In this document: piece after piece, positions 54,589-63,665 of the stretch | How the letters are laid out: each line of letters opens with the position of its first letter | How positions within the stretch are numbered: the first letter of the stretch is position 1 | Assembly (NCBI RefSeq): GCF_020616155.1 | Contig: NZ_CP085530.1 | Coordinates: 3,310,501 to 3,374,500, forward strand | DNA from: Vogesella sp. XCS3 | Lineage (GTDB): Bacteria > Pseudomonadota > Gammaproteobacteria > Burkholderiales > Chromobacteriaceae | Reading direction: 5' to 3' | DNA length: 64,000 nucleotides | Made by a program: the position numbers and the translations under genes | The notes under the pieces: generated by a model | What the model was told of the DNA's origin: nothing | The model's input: only the letters and a program-made list of their open reading frames with translations | The model's database searches: none

Positions 54589-54602
54589 TATCCCCCCGGG
54601 TA
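54589..54602 (+). promoter_or_regulatory. Candidate CsoR/RcnR-type operator
   Basis: TATCCCCCCGGGTA: a G/C tract flanked by TA, similar in design to RcnR sites (TACT-G6-N-AGTA). It lies 13 bases before the sensor gene and probably overlaps the transcription start. Confidence 0.45.
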
Positions 54603-54614
54603 GGATGCTGAGCC

Positions 54615-54884
54615 ATGAGCATACACACTTCCCATCCCGACATTATCAAGCGCCTCAAGCGTGCCGAAGGCCACCTCAGGAGCATCATCACCATGCTCGA
54701 AGAGGAGCGTAGTTGCCTGGAGATTGCCCAGCAGCTGCAAGCCGTAGAAAGCGCCGTGACGAATGCCAAAAAGACGCTTGTTCACGACCATATCGAGCAC
54801 TGTCTAGAGCACGCTGTACGCGAAGGTGCGCAGAGTGCAGACGACACCTTGCGTGAATTCAAAGCCATTACCAAATACCTCTGA
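54615..54884 (+). CDS. CsoR/RcnR-family metal-sensing repressor
   Basis: 89-residue all-helical DUF156-type repressor (HPDIIKRLKRAEGHLRSIITMLEEERSCLEIAQQLQAVESAV..AKKTLVHDHIEHCL). The metal positions read C34, H59 and C63. That is the Cys-His-Cys pattern of copper sensor CsoR and nickel sensor InrS, not the Cys-His-His of E. coli RcnR. Several extra histidines (4, 7, 20) near the N-terminus could complete a nickel site. rcnA starts 13 bases downstream, so Ni/Co-dependent derepression of the exporter is the likely role. Confidence 0.88.
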   Translation: MSIHTSHPDIIKRLKRAEGHLRSIITMLEEERSCLEIAQQLQAVESAVTNAKKTLVHDHIEHCLEHAVREGAQSADDTLREFKAITKYL

Positions 54885-54897
54885 GGCGCTACCTGCC

Positions 54898-56016
54898 ATG
54901 ACTGAGTTTGCTACCCTTCTGCAGCAAGGTAATGCCTGGCTGTTTATCCCTAGTGCCATCCTGCTGGGCGTATTGCACGGCCTGGAGCCGGGCCACTCCA
55001 AGACCATGATGGCTGCCTTTATTGTGGCCATACGCGGCACGCTGGGGCAGGCGGTGTTGCTAGGCTTGTCGGCTACCCTGTCGCACACCGCTGTGGTGTG
55101 GGCTGTGGCCATGACTGGCCTGTACTTTGGCCAGAACTGGGACCCGGGCAAGACCGAAGCCTATTTTCAGCTGGCATCTGCCGTGATTATTGTTGGTGTA
55201 GCCGCCTGGATGATCTGGCGCACCTGGTATAACCAGCAATGCGCGCACGACCATGACCATCATCACGACCATGACCATGATGAAGGCCAGACCATTGATA
55301 CCGGTCACGGCAAGGTAAGGCTGCAGGTATTCGAAGACGGCGTACCGCCTCGTTTTCGCCTATATCACGCAAGCCAGCATGGCCATCTATGGACGGCTGA
55401 ACATATCCGTGTGGAAACCCTGCGCCCAGATGGGCAACGGCAGGTTTTTACTTTTGTGCAGCGAGATGGCTTTGTGGAGTCCGAGCAGCTCATTCCCGAG
55501 CCACACGAATTCGTGGCGCGCCTGAGCCTGGGGCATGGGCAGCATAGCCACGATTACGAAGTGCAATACGTCGAACATGGCCACGATCACGCTGTAAATG
55601 ACTCGGATGGCCTGAACGTATCGACAGACGGTTATCAAGACCCGCACGAATTGGCCCATGCAAACGATATCCGTCGCCGCTTTGCCGGGCGGGAGGTGAC
55701 CACCGGCCAGATTGTCATGTTTGGCCTGACAGGCGGCCTGATTCCGTGCCCGGCCTCGATTACTGTTTTGCTGCTATGCCTGCAGTTAAAGAAAGTCGCA
55801 CTTGGGGCGGTGCTGGTGCTGTGTTTCAGTATTGGGCTGGCGCTGACCATGGTGGCTTCGGGGGCATTGGCCGCACTCAGCGTGCGCCATGCCCGAAAAC
55901 ACTGGGGCGGCTTTGGGGATTTTGCGCGTAAAGCGCCTTATTTCTCTGGCGGCCTGATCATGCTGGTGGGGCTGTACGTGGGCTATCACGGTTGGCTGGC
56001 GTTGCCCGCGGCCTAG
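54898..56016 (+). CDS. rcnA: Nickel/cobalt efflux protein RcnA
   Basis: 372-residue inner-membrane exporter. The N-terminal helices contain GVLHGLEPGHSKTMMAAFIVA (HX4DH-like region of NicO proteins) and GLSATLSHTAVVW. A long His-rich cytoplasmic loop (AHDHDHHHDHDHDEG, near residues 118-132, then about 100 residues of beta-like sequence) follows, and the C-terminal helices include FGLTGGLIPCPASITVLLLCLQ. The large insert after the His-rich stretch is longer than in E. coli RcnA (274 residues). ATG at 54898; the upstream frame overlaps the repressor gene and is unsupported. Confidence 0.92.
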   Translation: MTEFATLLQQGNAWLFIPSAILLGVLHGLEPGHSKTMMAAFIVAIRGTLGQAVLLGLSATLSHTAVVWAVAMTGLYFGQNWDPGKTEAYFQLASAVIIVGVAAWMIWRTWYNQQCAHDHDHHHDHDHDEGQTIDTGHGKVRLQVFEDGVPPRFRLYHASQHGHLWTAEHIRVETLRPDGQRQVFTFVQRDGFVESEQLIPEPHEFVARLSLGHGQHSHDYEVQYVEHGHDHAVNDSDGLNVSTDGYQDPHELAHANDIRRRFAGREVTTGQIVMFGLTGGLIPCPASITVLLLCLQLKKVALGAVLVLCFSIGLALTMVASGALAALSVRHARKHWGGFGDFARKAPYFSGGLIMLVGLYVGYHGWLALPAA

Positions 56017-56063
56017 CAAACACCAGCAAAGATTGTTCTGTGATGCGATGCAAGGTCATACCG

Positions 56064-56543
56064 ATGAATGCCGCCATGATGAGCGAAGCCGATGATGCCC
56101 CTTGGCAAATCGTCATGGCGCAGCTGCCATTGGCTTTTGGCCTGGCGGGTCATAATTTTCTGGTGCTGCTGGATGGCAACGTGCGTGTAGCATCAGAAAT
56201 CAATGGCTTAGCCATAGGGCAGAATGGCAGCGTGCGGGCTATAGGCTGGCGGCTTGGCGACCGATTGCGGGCGGTGGTCAGTAGCGGTAGTTGTTACTAT
56301 CAGGGAGCTTTGGGCCAAGCTGTGCTGTATGTAGGTCCGCGGCAGGCTGCCATGCGGCTGTGGCTGAAAGCCGAAGAGAAAGCCTGTGCGATCAACGCCC
56401 TGGCCCTGAAATATCCGTTTTTAGGGTGCGGTAAAAACAGCAACTCCGTAGCCAGCACCTTGATTCATGCCATGGGTCTGGCAGAGTGCCGGCCTTCGCG
56501 GTCAGCAGTCATCGATTTTGGCCGTGGCAAGATACTGGTTTGA
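56064..56543 (+). CDS. Hypothetical protein, 159 residues
   Basis: Not recognised. AAGG stands eight bases before the ATG at 56064 (alternatives 56043, 56076). No signal peptide. FGLAGHNFLVLLDGNVRVASEINGLAIGQ gives a beta-hairpin with a conserved-looking GHNFLVL, and YPFLGCGKNSNSVASTLIHAMGL resembles the NSN-containing helix seen in some papain-like or NlpC-type folds, so a degenerate hydrolase fold is possible but unproven. It follows rcnA on the same strand with 47 bases between; G+C is near local average. It may be a passenger of the metal-resistance block. Confidence 0.6.
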   Translation: MNAAMMSEADDAPWQIVMAQLPLAFGLAGHNFLVLLDGNVRVASEINGLAIGQNGSVRAIGWRLGDRLRAVVSSGSCYYQGALGQAVLYVGPRQAAMRLWLKAEEKACAINALALKYPFLGCGKNSNSVASTLIHAMGLAECRPSRSAVIDFGRGKILV

Positions 56544-56851
56544 TCACTTTCAGGTGCTAGCGTTACGTGTTAAACGCAACCGATTTCTTGCAATGAGAAT
56601 GCTCTGGCATGCCATATGCCAGAACAGCTTTTGTCATGACCTCATGCAGAGTATTTGCTTGTCCCATCTATGGCCCACGGCTTAGGTGGATAGTTGTGTG
56701 CTGAGACGTTGGAAGAGGGAGATTGGAACAGGGCTAGCCTGACGCACTTGGTCTGTTTTTTGCCATTTTTAATATAAAATAATTATAAATAATTAATTTC
56801 GCTGCTCAATCCATCCGGCTTTACTATGTATTCACCTCTCAGGAGCCTTCC
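56544..56851. other. Intergenic region upstream of the chemoreceptor gene
   Basis: TCTGGCAT (56603-56610) and ATGCCAGA (56616-56623) form a hairpin that could end the preceding transcript. A very AT-rich stretch (about 56755-56800, with TATAAA and TATAAA-like words) is the probable promoter area of the chemoreceptor. No sigma-28 (flagellar) consensus was seen. No gene. Confidence 0.45.
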
Positions 56852-58834
56852 ATGCTTTCCAAACTAGGAATTGGCCATAAATTGCTGTTGCTTGTGTTGC
56901 CTTTCGGTGGCGCGGCGTGTGTATTAGGTTTGACGTTGTCACTGCAGCGCTACGAGGTGTTCACTGAAATGCGTAGCGCGCAAGAGCTGGTTGCCGTTGC
57001 AACGCAAAGCGCCAACCTGATTGATGGCTTGCAGACCGAGCGAGGATTAAGTAATGGCTACCTGAGTGGTCAGGGTCCGTTGCCGGACAAGCTAAAAGAA
57101 GCCAGACAGAAAACCGATCAGTCTCTTTCCAGCCTGGCAGGCGTAGTCAGCACTCTATCTGCTGGTGAGCTGGCAGGGAGTAGTCAGCGGGTGGTGACTG
57201 ATGTGCAGAACCTGCTAGCCAAGCGCGGGGCAGTAGACAGCCGCGGGCTACCTGCGACAGAAGCTTTTGCAGCTTACAGTCAGCAAATTGATGCCCAAGT
57301 TGCCTTATTGGCGAGTCTCGGTCGTGCTACGGATGCTGGTGATGTGATTCGCTACAGTACTAGCTTATCTAACCTGTTGTGCGTAAAGGAGTACGCAGGG
57401 CGTGAGCGTGGCTTTGTGAATGGCTTGCTATCGGGTGGGCCGGTTTCTTTGGTTGGACTCGCGCAAGCGACAGCGTTGCAAGCGCGTCAAGATATGTGCG
57501 CCAGCCAACTGCTGCTGCTGTCGCCAGCGCATGTTCGAGAAGCCATGCAGCCATATTTGCAGTCTGATGCTGATGCAGCGCTGGAAACCCTACGCCAGAC
57601 TTTGCACGCAACGGCGCCGGGCACTGCCGCCTCAATAGACCCTGAGTTATGGTTTACTGCGGCTACTGCACAGATCGTTCAACTGAAAAAAGCACAGGAC
57701 GATTTACTGTTAAGGTTGAGTAATACCGTAGAGCAGCATCAGGACGATGCTAGTCGCAGCCTGATCTTAACTCTGGCCTGTTCCGTGGTGTTGCTGGTGC
57801 TGTTGATTTTTGGTGGTGGTGCGGTATATCGCAGTATCCGTTACCCGATTGTGAGGCTGTCCGGCCTGATGCAGGAGATGAGTCACAATCTTGATCTGGC
57901 TGTGCGTGCCAAGCTGGAGGGGAGTGATGAAATCGCCGGCATGGGCCAGGCATTCGACCGGCTGGTGAGTGCTTTTGGTGAAACTCTTAAAGATGTGAAG
58001 CTCAATGCTCACCAGCTTGTAAAAGCTTCTGATGCCTTGCAGGCGGTCTCTGCTCGCGCAGCGAATGCTGCCGAGGCGCAAAGTACCTCTTCGTCGGGTA
58101 TCGCTGCTGCTGTTGAACAAATGACCGTTGGTATTGCTTCTGTTAGTGACAATACGCGGGATAACTTACAAGTCGTGCAGCAAATGCAAGAGGGCGTCAA
58201 TGTTGGCCGTCACCGTATGCAAGCGACTGCCGCAGCGATGACGCAGACTGCTAGCAGTGTGGAGGGAGCGGGGCAGGTCATACAGGATTTGGCCGAGAAG
58301 TCGCAAAATATCCGGCGCATTATTACCGCCATACGCGAGATTGCTGATCAGACCAACCTGCTGGCATTAAATGCTGCTATCGAGGCTGCACGAGCCGGGG
58401 AGATGGGACGTGGTTTTGCCGTGGTGGCTGATGAGGTGCGCAAGCTAGCGGAGCGCACTGGTAAGGAAACCGTGGAAATTGCCAGTTTGATAGAAACGAT
58501 GACAGCCAGTACGAATGATGCATCCAGTCGAATGCAGCAAGCACATAGTCAGATGAGTGAAGGGCTGCAGCTGGTGCAGTCTAGTCTAGACGAATTGGGG
58601 CGTATTCACCAAGAGGCTGACCTTAGCGCAAGTAAGAGCCAGGACACCGCGGCCGCGATGCAGCAGCAGTCGGCTGCCAGTAATGAGGTAGCTGTCAATG
58701 TCAGCAGGATTGCATCACTAGCAGAAGACAATGCGGCCATTGTGGATGAGGCAGCCCAACTGGCCAGTCAGCTCAAGCAGACTGCCTCTACCCTGGTTGG
58801 TTACGTTGACCGCTTTAAGCATACATCCAGCTAG
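56852..58834 (+). CDS. Methyl-accepting chemotaxis protein with NIT (nitrate/nitrite-sensing) domain
   Basis: 660-residue chemoreceptor. Membrane helix 1 ([21 protein letters not shown]), a periplasmic all-helical NIT domain (about 45-300; [20 protein letters not shown] and [23 protein letters not shown] segments are typical), membrane helix 2 ([23 protein letters not shown]), HAMP, then the signalling domain with the hairpin tip [48 protein letters not shown] precedes the ATG. Its place beside mob/moa, narK and narG suggests taxis to nitrate or nitrite. Codon use is less G/C-biased than in core genes. Confidence 0.9.
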   Translation: MLSKLGIGHKLLLLVLPFGGAACVLGLTLSLQRYEVFTEMRSAQELVAVATQSANLIDGLQTERGLSNGYLSGQGPLPDKLKEARQKTDQSLSSLAGVVSTLSAGELAGSSQRVVTDVQNLLAKRGAVDSRGLPATEAFAAYSQQIDAQVALLASLGRATDAGDVIRYSTSLSNLLCVKEYAGRERGFVNGLLSGGPVSLVGLAQATALQARQDMCASQLLLLSPAHVREAMQPYLQSDADAALETLRQTLHATAPGTAASIDPELWFTAATAQIVQLKKAQDDLLLRLSNTVEQHQDDASRSLILTLACSVVLLVLLIFGGGAVYRSIRYPIVRLSGLMQEMSHNLDLAVRAKLEGSDEIAGMGQAFDRLVSAFGETLKDVKLNAHQLVKASDALQAVSARAANAAEAQSTSSSGIAAAVEQMTVGIASVSDNTRDNLQVVQQMQEGVNVGRHRMQATAAAMTQTASSVEGAGQVIQDLAEKSQNIRRIITAIREIADQTNLLALNAAIEAARAGEMGRGFAVVADEVRKLAERTGKETVEIASLIETMTASTNDASSRMQQAHSQMSEGLQLVQSSLDELGRIHQEADLSASKSQDTAAAMQQQSAASNEVAVNVSRIASLAEDNAAIVDEAAQLASQLKQTASTLVGYVDRFKHTSS

Positions 58835-58852
58835 TTCCTAGCTATTAAATGA

Positions 58853-58886
58853 GCAAAAGCGCACTGTTCGTAGTGCGCTTTTGCTT
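58853..58886 (+). terminator. Intrinsic terminator of the chemoreceptor gene
   Basis: GCAAAAGCGCACT (58853-58865), loop GTTCGT, perfect complement ending in TTTTGC, then TTTT. Confidence 0.85.
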
Positions 58887-59370
58887 TTATATAGGATCGT
58901 GCTGTTTGCCGATTGGGTCTATCTTATCGTTAGATATGGTGTTTGGTAGTCGTCTCTGGCGTGTGCTGATGATTTTTCATGACAAAGAGATTGGGTGTGG
59001 CGGGTAGTGGCTTGATGTTCTCAGATCAAGCAAGCTTGTACCAAGACACTAGGTATCTCATTTATGCAGGCAGCTGCGCTGGTTAGATCTGGCCTGTCTA
59101 GCTTTAACTACTCAGGGAGTGCCGGATACGCCCATTTAGGTCTAAAGATCTAGCTGGTCTACGCACTCTAGGTCAGAGGTGTTGAATGTACTTCCTGATA
59201 TTCTTTCCGGGCTCAAGGGGTACGCAGCGGCGAGTCAGTGTTGCTGTCGTAATGTAGATCAATCCGGAGTTAGCAGAACGATACGTCGCGAAGATATTTA
59301 GTCTGGCTGTTGCGTAGTGCTGCTGACTCTGAAATAGCAGATTAGGTCATTTAGCGTGCAGATGTGTGAT
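58887..59370. other. Intergenic region upstream of mobB
   Basis: About 480 bases without a recognisable gene, tRNA or RNA. It is AT-richer than the surroundings. CTTGAT (59011-59016) and ATCAAG (59025-59030) form a dyad with an 8-base spacer, too wide for an FNR box. GTAATGTAGATCAA (59249-59262) resembles an FNR site with two mismatches in the left half. The promoter of mobB-moaD-moaE must lie here. Confidence 0.4.
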
Positions 59371-59871
59371 ATGGCTACACCACTTCTTGTGTTGGCGGGT
59401 TGGTCTGGAAGTGGCAAGACCACGCTGCTGGAGCAGTTGTTGCCCTGCTTGACCGCAACCGGTTTGCGCGTGTCCGTGGTTAAGCACAGCCACCATGCGG
59501 TGGATTTCGACACCCCAGGCAAGGATAGCTACCGCCACCGAGCAGCCGGTGCGGCACAGGTAATGCTGCTGGGTGAACGCGGCCTAGCCGTCTATGAAAA
59601 CCTGTCAGCGCCCTTAGACTTGGCAGCACAACTGGCACGGCTGCACCCGGTAGACCTGGTGATTTTGGAAGGGCAGAAGTGGCTAGCGGTGCCTAAGCTG
59701 GAGGTACACCGCTCGGCGCTGGGTAAGCCCTTGCTGCAACCGGACGATCCAGACATTCTGGCGGTAGCTAGCGACGCTACCTTGCCGGCACTGGCAGTGC
59801 CACAACTCGACCTCAACGATATCGATGCCATTGCCGCCTTTGTGCTGCGCTGGTGGGAGCAACAAGCATGA
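59371..59871 (+). CDS. mobB: Molybdopterin-guanine dinucleotide biosynthesis adaptor protein MobB
   Basis: 166-residue GTP-binding protein. Walker A GWSGSGKTTLLEQLLP near residue 11; SVVKHSHHAVDFDTPGKDSYRHRAAGA (MobB signature), and VDLVILEGQKWLAVPKLEVHR. It supports attachment of GMP to molybdopterin for enzymes of the nitrate-reductase (bis-MGD) family, such as NarG encoded downstream. GTG 59356 and ATG 59362 are alternative starts. It overlaps moaD by four bases. Confidence 0.93.
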   Translation: MATPLLVLAGWSGSGKTTLLEQLLPCLTATGLRVSVVKHSHHAVDFDTPGKDSYRHRAAGAAQVMLLGERGLAVYENLSAPLDLAAQLARLHPVDLVILEGQKWLAVPKLEVHRSALGKPLLQPDDPDILAVASDATLPALAVPQLDLNDIDAIAAFVLRWWEQQA

Positions 59872-60122
59872 GTAGCATCCGCATCCTGTACTTTGGTCGC
59901 CTCAAAGACGCCGTCGGTCGTGCCGACGAAAACCTGGACTGGGCTGGTGGTAGCACCAGCCAGTTGCTGGCGCAACTGCGCAGTCGTGGTGAGGCGTGGG
60001 CCGGCGCGCTGGCTGAGGGCCAGGTGTTCCGCCTGGTCGTCAACCAACAGATCGTGCGCGGTGACGCCGACATCCCCGTCGGTGCCGAAGTCGGCATTCT
60101 GCCGCCGGTAACGGGGGGCTGA
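59868..60122 (+). CDS. moaD: Molybdopterin synthase sulfur carrier subunit MoaD
   Basis: 84-residue ubiquitin-fold protein. IRILYFGRLKDAVGRADENLDW at the start and the C-terminal GAEVGILPPVTGG, whose final Gly-Gly is adenylated and thiocarboxylated. It provides sulfur to MoaE. ATG at 59868 within the ATGA overlap with mobB. moaE starts one base after the stop. Confidence 0.95.
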   Translation: MSSIRILYFGRLKDAVGRADENLDWAGGSTSQLLAQLRSRGEAWAGALAEGQVFRLVVNQQIVRGDADIPVGAEVGILPPVTGG

Positions 60123-60123
60123 C

Positions 60124-60582
60124 ATGCATTGCGATATCACCATACAGACCGCGCTGTTTGACCTGGGCGCCGAAGAAGCGATGCTGCGTGCGCAAGCTGG
60201 CGATGCCGGCGCGCTGGTGGCGTTCCAAGGCATGGTGCGCGGTCACGACGCCGCCATCCCGCTGACGGCACTGTTCCTGGAGCACTACCCGGGTGTGACC
60301 GAAGCCGAAATCTGCCGCATCGCCGAGGACGCCGCCGCACGTTGGCCGCTGACGGCGGTGCGGGTCATTCACCGCGTGGGCAGCCTGGCGCCGGGCGAGG
60401 GCATCGTGCTGGTGCTGGTGGCGTCCGGCCACCGCGCGGCGGCGTTCGCCGGCGCGGCCTTCCTGATGGACTACCTGAAAACCGAAGCACCGTTCTGGAA
60501 GCGCGAACACTTTGCCGACGGCAGTCTGCGCTGGGTGGACGCCAAGGCCAGCGATGATGATGCCGCTGCACGCTGGGCCTGA
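60124..60582 (+). CDS. moaE: Molybdopterin synthase catalytic subunit MoaE
   Basis: 152 residues. Converts precursor Z (cPMP) to molybdopterin using MoaD thiocarboxylate. Seen: GALVAFQGMVRGHD, LFLEHYPGVTEAEI, HRVGSLAPGEGIVLVLVASGHRAAAFAGAAFLMDYLKTEAPFWKRE, with the catalytic lysines in KTEAPFWK. Last gene of mobB-moaD-moaE. It carries one near-copy of the repeat but not the 9-base core. Confidence 0.95.
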   Translation: MHCDITIQTALFDLGAEEAMLRAQAGDAGALVAFQGMVRGHDAAIPLTALFLEHYPGVTEAEICRIAEDAAARWPLTAVRVIHRVGSLAPGEGIVLVLVASGHRAAAFAGAAFLMDYLKTEAPFWKREHFADGSLRWVDAKASDDDAAARWA

Positions 60583-60889
60583 TCTGTAGATTCTGCTTCC
60601 GGTACGCCGCTGCGTGGTGTCTTGCTGTCTGTTTTGCTTGGCCCCTATCGTTGTGGCCAACCTTGTCATCTACTTCAGGATTTGTTACCTGGAAGCGTGG
60701 CTGATGTCGCCTGTGCTTTTGTAAAAACTACTGCGCAAATTACCTCTAGTTATTCCGGCTTAGTTCTGGACTCCCCACCTGCTTGTCTGGCTACGTCATC
60801 GGCAGGGTTGTTCTTACTCCTCCGGCCAATACCCGTACACGTTGACGGGGCATAGCATGCCTCTGACTCTTTCGTACAGGTAATGTGTC
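60583..60889. promoter_or_regulatory. Upstream region of narK1 with possible NarL heptamers
   Basis: No gene. TACCTCT (60741-60747) and TACTCCT (60815-60821) fit the NarL/NarP heptamer TACYNMT; such short words also arise by chance. No FNR dyad was found. The narK promoter should lie here; TTGACG (60842-60847) has no good -10 partner. Confidence 0.3.
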
Positions 60890-62146
60890 ATGGCATCCCC
60901 GGCTTATAAGCAATACGCGGTGCTGGCTAGTAGCACTGTGGCGTTCACTGTCTGTTTCATGATCTGGATGATGTTTGCTGTACTGGGCATTCCGATCAAG
61001 CAGCAATTGGGCTTGAGTGAAACCCAATTCGGTATTTTGGCGGCCACACCGGTGCTATCAGGCTCGTTGATCCGCGTGCCGCTGGGCATCTGGACGGACC
61101 GCTTTGGCGGTCGCATCGTGCTGTTTGTGCTAATGCTGGCCAGTGTTGTACCCATTTACATTATGCAGTTTGCCACTGCGTACTGGCACTTTCTCACCAT
61201 CGGTCTATTTGTCGGTTTGGCTGGGGGTTCGTTTTCAGTAGGTACGCCTTATGTAGCGCGCTGGTTCCGGAAGGAACAGCAAGGCATGGCTATGGGTGTT
61301 TTCGGTGCAGGTAATGCGGGCTCTTCGCTTACCAAGCTGGTCGCACCTGGCATCATTGCTGCTGCTGGCTGGCAGATGGTGCCTACCGTGTACGCCGTAA
61401 TTATGTTGGTGACTGCCATTCTATTTTGGGTTTTCTCTTACCACGATCCAAAGCATGTTGTGTCCAGTAAGGCTAGTTTGAGCCAGCAGTTGGCACTAAT
61501 GAAAAACCCAGCAGTGTTACGCTATTGCCAGTACTACTCCGTGGTGTTTGGCGGCTATGTGGCACTGGCGTTGTGGATGACGAAATACTACGTGGCCGAA
61601 TATGGCTTCGATATCAAGCATGCAGCTTTTCTTGCCGCCTGCTTCTCCTTGCCTGGTGGCGTTTTGCGTGCGCTGGGGGGGTGGTTATCAGACAAGTATG
61701 GTGCTTACAAAGTGACTTGGGGCGTGATGTGGGCGTGCTGGGTTGCTTTCTTTATCTTGTCTTATCCGCAAACTCACTTTGTCATTCAGACTGTTAAAGG
61801 CCCCCAGGGCTTCGAGATTGGTTTGAGTGCTACTTGGTTCACGCTGCTGCTGTTTGGTGTAGGCGTCGCCATGGCTATCGGCAAGGCGTCGGTGTTCAAG
61901 TTCATCGCGGACGAGTTTCCCGACAATATCGGTGCCGTCTCTGGCGTAGTTGGTTTGGCCGGCGGCCTGGGTGGCTTTCTGCTGCCCATCCTGTTTGGTC
62001 TGCTGGTGGACCTGACTGGTGTACGTTCTAGCTCGTTCATGCTGTTGTACGGTACTGTTTGCGTCAGCCTGGTTTGGATGCACTTCTCGTTCAAACCGGT
62101 AGCTCAGGCTCGACAGGCCGTGCTCAAACCTGCGGCTAACAACTAG
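60890..62146 (+). CDS. narK1: Nitrate/nitrite transporter NarK1-type
   Basis: 418-residue MFS permease of the nitrate/nitrite porter family, about 12 helices. Seen: CFMIWMMFAVLGIPIKQQLGLSETQFGILAATPVLSGSLIRVPLGIWTDRFGGR, the nitrate signature GLAGGSFSVGTPYVARWF (first) and GVVGLAGGLGGFLLPILFG (second). Type 1 members are thought to take up nitrate with protons. It is followed by a second porter of a different subtype, as in other denitrifiers with tandem or fused NarK1-NarK2. Confidence 0.93.
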   Translation: MASPAYKQYAVLASSTVAFTVCFMIWMMFAVLGIPIKQQLGLSETQFGILAATPVLSGSLIRVPLGIWTDRFGGRIVLFVLMLASVVPIYIMQFATAYWHFLTIGLFVGLAGGSFSVGTPYVARWFRKEQQGMAMGVFGAGNAGSSLTKLVAPGIIAAAGWQMVPTVYAVIMLVTAILFWVFSYHDPKHVVSSKASLSQQLALMKNPAVLRYCQYYSVVFGGYVALALWMTKYYVAEYGFDIKHAAFLAACFSLPGGVLRALGGWLSDKYGAYKVTWGVMWACWVAFFILSYPQTHFVIQTVKGPQGFEIGLSATWFTLLLFGVGVAMAIGKASVFKFIADEFPDNIGAVSGVVGLAGGLGGFLLPILFGLLVDLTGVRSSSFMLLYGTVCVSLVWMHFSFKPVAQARQAVLKPAANN

Positions 62147-62175
62147 CAAGGCACCTGTTTTCTCGGTTAACAAAC

Positions 62176-62197
62176 CGGGGCGGCAGGGGCCGCCCCG
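62176..62197 (+). promoter_or_regulatory. GC-rich hairpin between narK1 and narK2
   Basis: CGGGGCGGC (62176-62184), loop AGGG, GCCGCCCCG (62189-62197), with no T tract. It probably stabilises or attenuates the message between the two transporters. Confidence 0.45.
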
Positions 62198-62212
62198 ACA
62201 AGGGAGCGAATC

Positions 62213-63595
62213 ATGTCTGAACACGTCCTTCACCGCTGGGAGCCGGAAAACCCGGCCTTCTGGCAACAACAAGGTAAGCCGGTGGCACGCCGCAACCTAT
62301 GGCTGTCTATCCCCGCGCTGACACTGGCCTTCATCATCTGGCAAGTGTGGAGTGTGGCGGTACTGAACATGCCCAATATCGGCTTCAACTACACGCAAAA
62401 CCAGCTGTTCTGGCTGGCCGCGCTGCCGGCGCTGTCCGGCGCCACGCTGCGCATTTTCTACAGCTTCATGGTGCCGATCTTCGGTGGTCGCAAGTGGACG
62501 GCTATCTCCACCGCCAGCCTGCTGATCCCGGCCATCGGTATCGGCTTTGCAGTGCAGGACACCTCCACCAGCTACGTCACCATGCTGATCCTGGCGCTGC
62601 TGTGTGGTTTTGGCGGCGGCAACTTCAGCTCGTCGATGTCCAACATCAGCTTCTTTTTCCCCAAAGCCGAAAAAGGCACCGCGCTGGGTCTGAACGCCGG
62701 CCTAGGTAACCTGGGCGTATCGGTGGTGCAGTTCGTGGTGCCTATCGTCATCACCATGGGCCTGTTCGGCAGCTTTGGCGGCGAGCCGCAAACCTGGGTA
62801 AAAGGTGCGGCCAGCAAGCAGATGTGGTTGCAGAACGCCGGCTTCGTGTGGGTGCCGTTCATTGTGCTGTCCACGCTGGCGGCCTGGTTCGGCATGAATG
62901 ACCTTGCCTCGGCCAAAGCGTCGTTTGCCGATCAGGCGGTGATCTTCAAGCGCAAGCACAACTGGCTGATGTGCTGGCTGTATATCGGTACTTTTGGTTC
63001 CTTTATCGGTTTCTCGGCGGGCTTCCCGTTGCTAGTCAAAGGCCAGTTCCCCGATATCGACCCCACCAAATACGTGTTCTTCGGCCCGCTGGTGGGGGCG
63101 TTGGCACGTCCGATTGGCGGCTGGTTGGCCGACAAGATCGGCGGCGCTCGCGTGACTCAGGTGGTATTTCTACTGATGATCGCGGCTGTATTTGCTGTAA
63201 TCGGTTTCCTCCCTCACGCTGGCCAGGGTGGTAATTTCCAGGGTTTCTTTGCGATGTTCCTTTGTCTGTTTGCGCTGACGGGTATTGGTAATGGTTCCAC
63301 CTTTATGCAAGTGCCAGCCATCTTTCTGACACTACACAAACGTATGGCAGGTCGTAGCGAATCAGCACAAAAGCAGGCAGTGGCCGATGCAACTAAGGAG
63401 GCGGCTGCGGTGCTGGGCTTTTCCGGTGCCATCGGTGCCTACGGTGGTTTCTTCATTCCCAAAAGTTACGGCACGTCGATTGCCCTGACGGGGGGGGTAG
63501 AAGCCGCGCTGTATGCTTTCATCGCTTTTTATGTGACCTGCATGCTGGTGAACTGGTGGTTCTATGCCCGCAAAGGCGCGGAAATTCCGTGTTGA
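62213..63595 (+). CDS. narK2: Nitrate/nitrite transporter NarK2-type (antiporter-like)
   Basis: 460-residue MFS permease, about 12 helices, close to the NarK/NarU type. Seen: WEPENPAFWQQQGKPVARRNLWLSIPALTLAF, LCGFGGGNFSSSMSNISFFFPKAEKGTALGLNAGLGNLG (signature 1), LGFSGAIGAYGGFFIPKSYG (signature 2). Type 2 porters exchange nitrate for nitrite during nitrate respiration. GGGAGCG precedes the ATG. It lies upstream of narG, separated by a strong terminator, so the reductase has its own promoter. Confidence 0.94.
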   Translation: MSEHVLHRWEPENPAFWQQQGKPVARRNLWLSIPALTLAFIIWQVWSVAVLNMPNIGFNYTQNQLFWLAALPALSGATLRIFYSFMVPIFGGRKWTAISTASLLIPAIGIGFAVQDTSTSYVTMLILALLCGFGGGNFSSSMSNISFFFPKAEKGTALGLNAGLGNLGVSVVQFVVPIVITMGLFGSFGGEPQTWVKGAASKQMWLQNAGFVWVPFIVLSTLAAWFGMNDLASAKASFADQAVIFKRKHNWLMCWLYIGTFGSFIGFSAGFPLLVKGQFPDIDPTKYVFFGPLVGALARPIGGWLADKIGGARVTQVVFLLMIAAVFAVIGFLPHAGQGGNFQGFFAMFLCLFALTGIGNGSTFMQVPAIFLTLHKRMAGRSESAQKQAVADATKEAAAVLGFSGAIGAYGGFFIPKSYGTSIALTGGVEAALYAFIAFYVTCMLVNWWFYARKGAEIPC

Positions 63596-63640
63596 GCTAA
63601 ATCGTTTTCTCCAAGCGGTGCGACGCGCTGCTTCTTTTCA

Positions 63641-63665
63641 CGCGCCCTACGGGGCGCGTTTTTTT
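63641..63665 (+). terminator. Intrinsic terminator of narK1-narK2
   Basis: CGCGCCC (63641-63647), loop TACG, GGGCGCG (63652-63658), seven T. Confidence 0.85.

Noticed and set aside
59011..59030. CTTGAT ... ATCAAG dyad upstream of mobB as an FNR box.
   Set aside because: The spacer is eight bases; FNR needs four between the half-sites.
59249..59262. GTAATGTAGATCAA as an FNR site for mobB.
   Set aside because: Two mismatches in one half and no -10 box at the matching distance; too weak to call.
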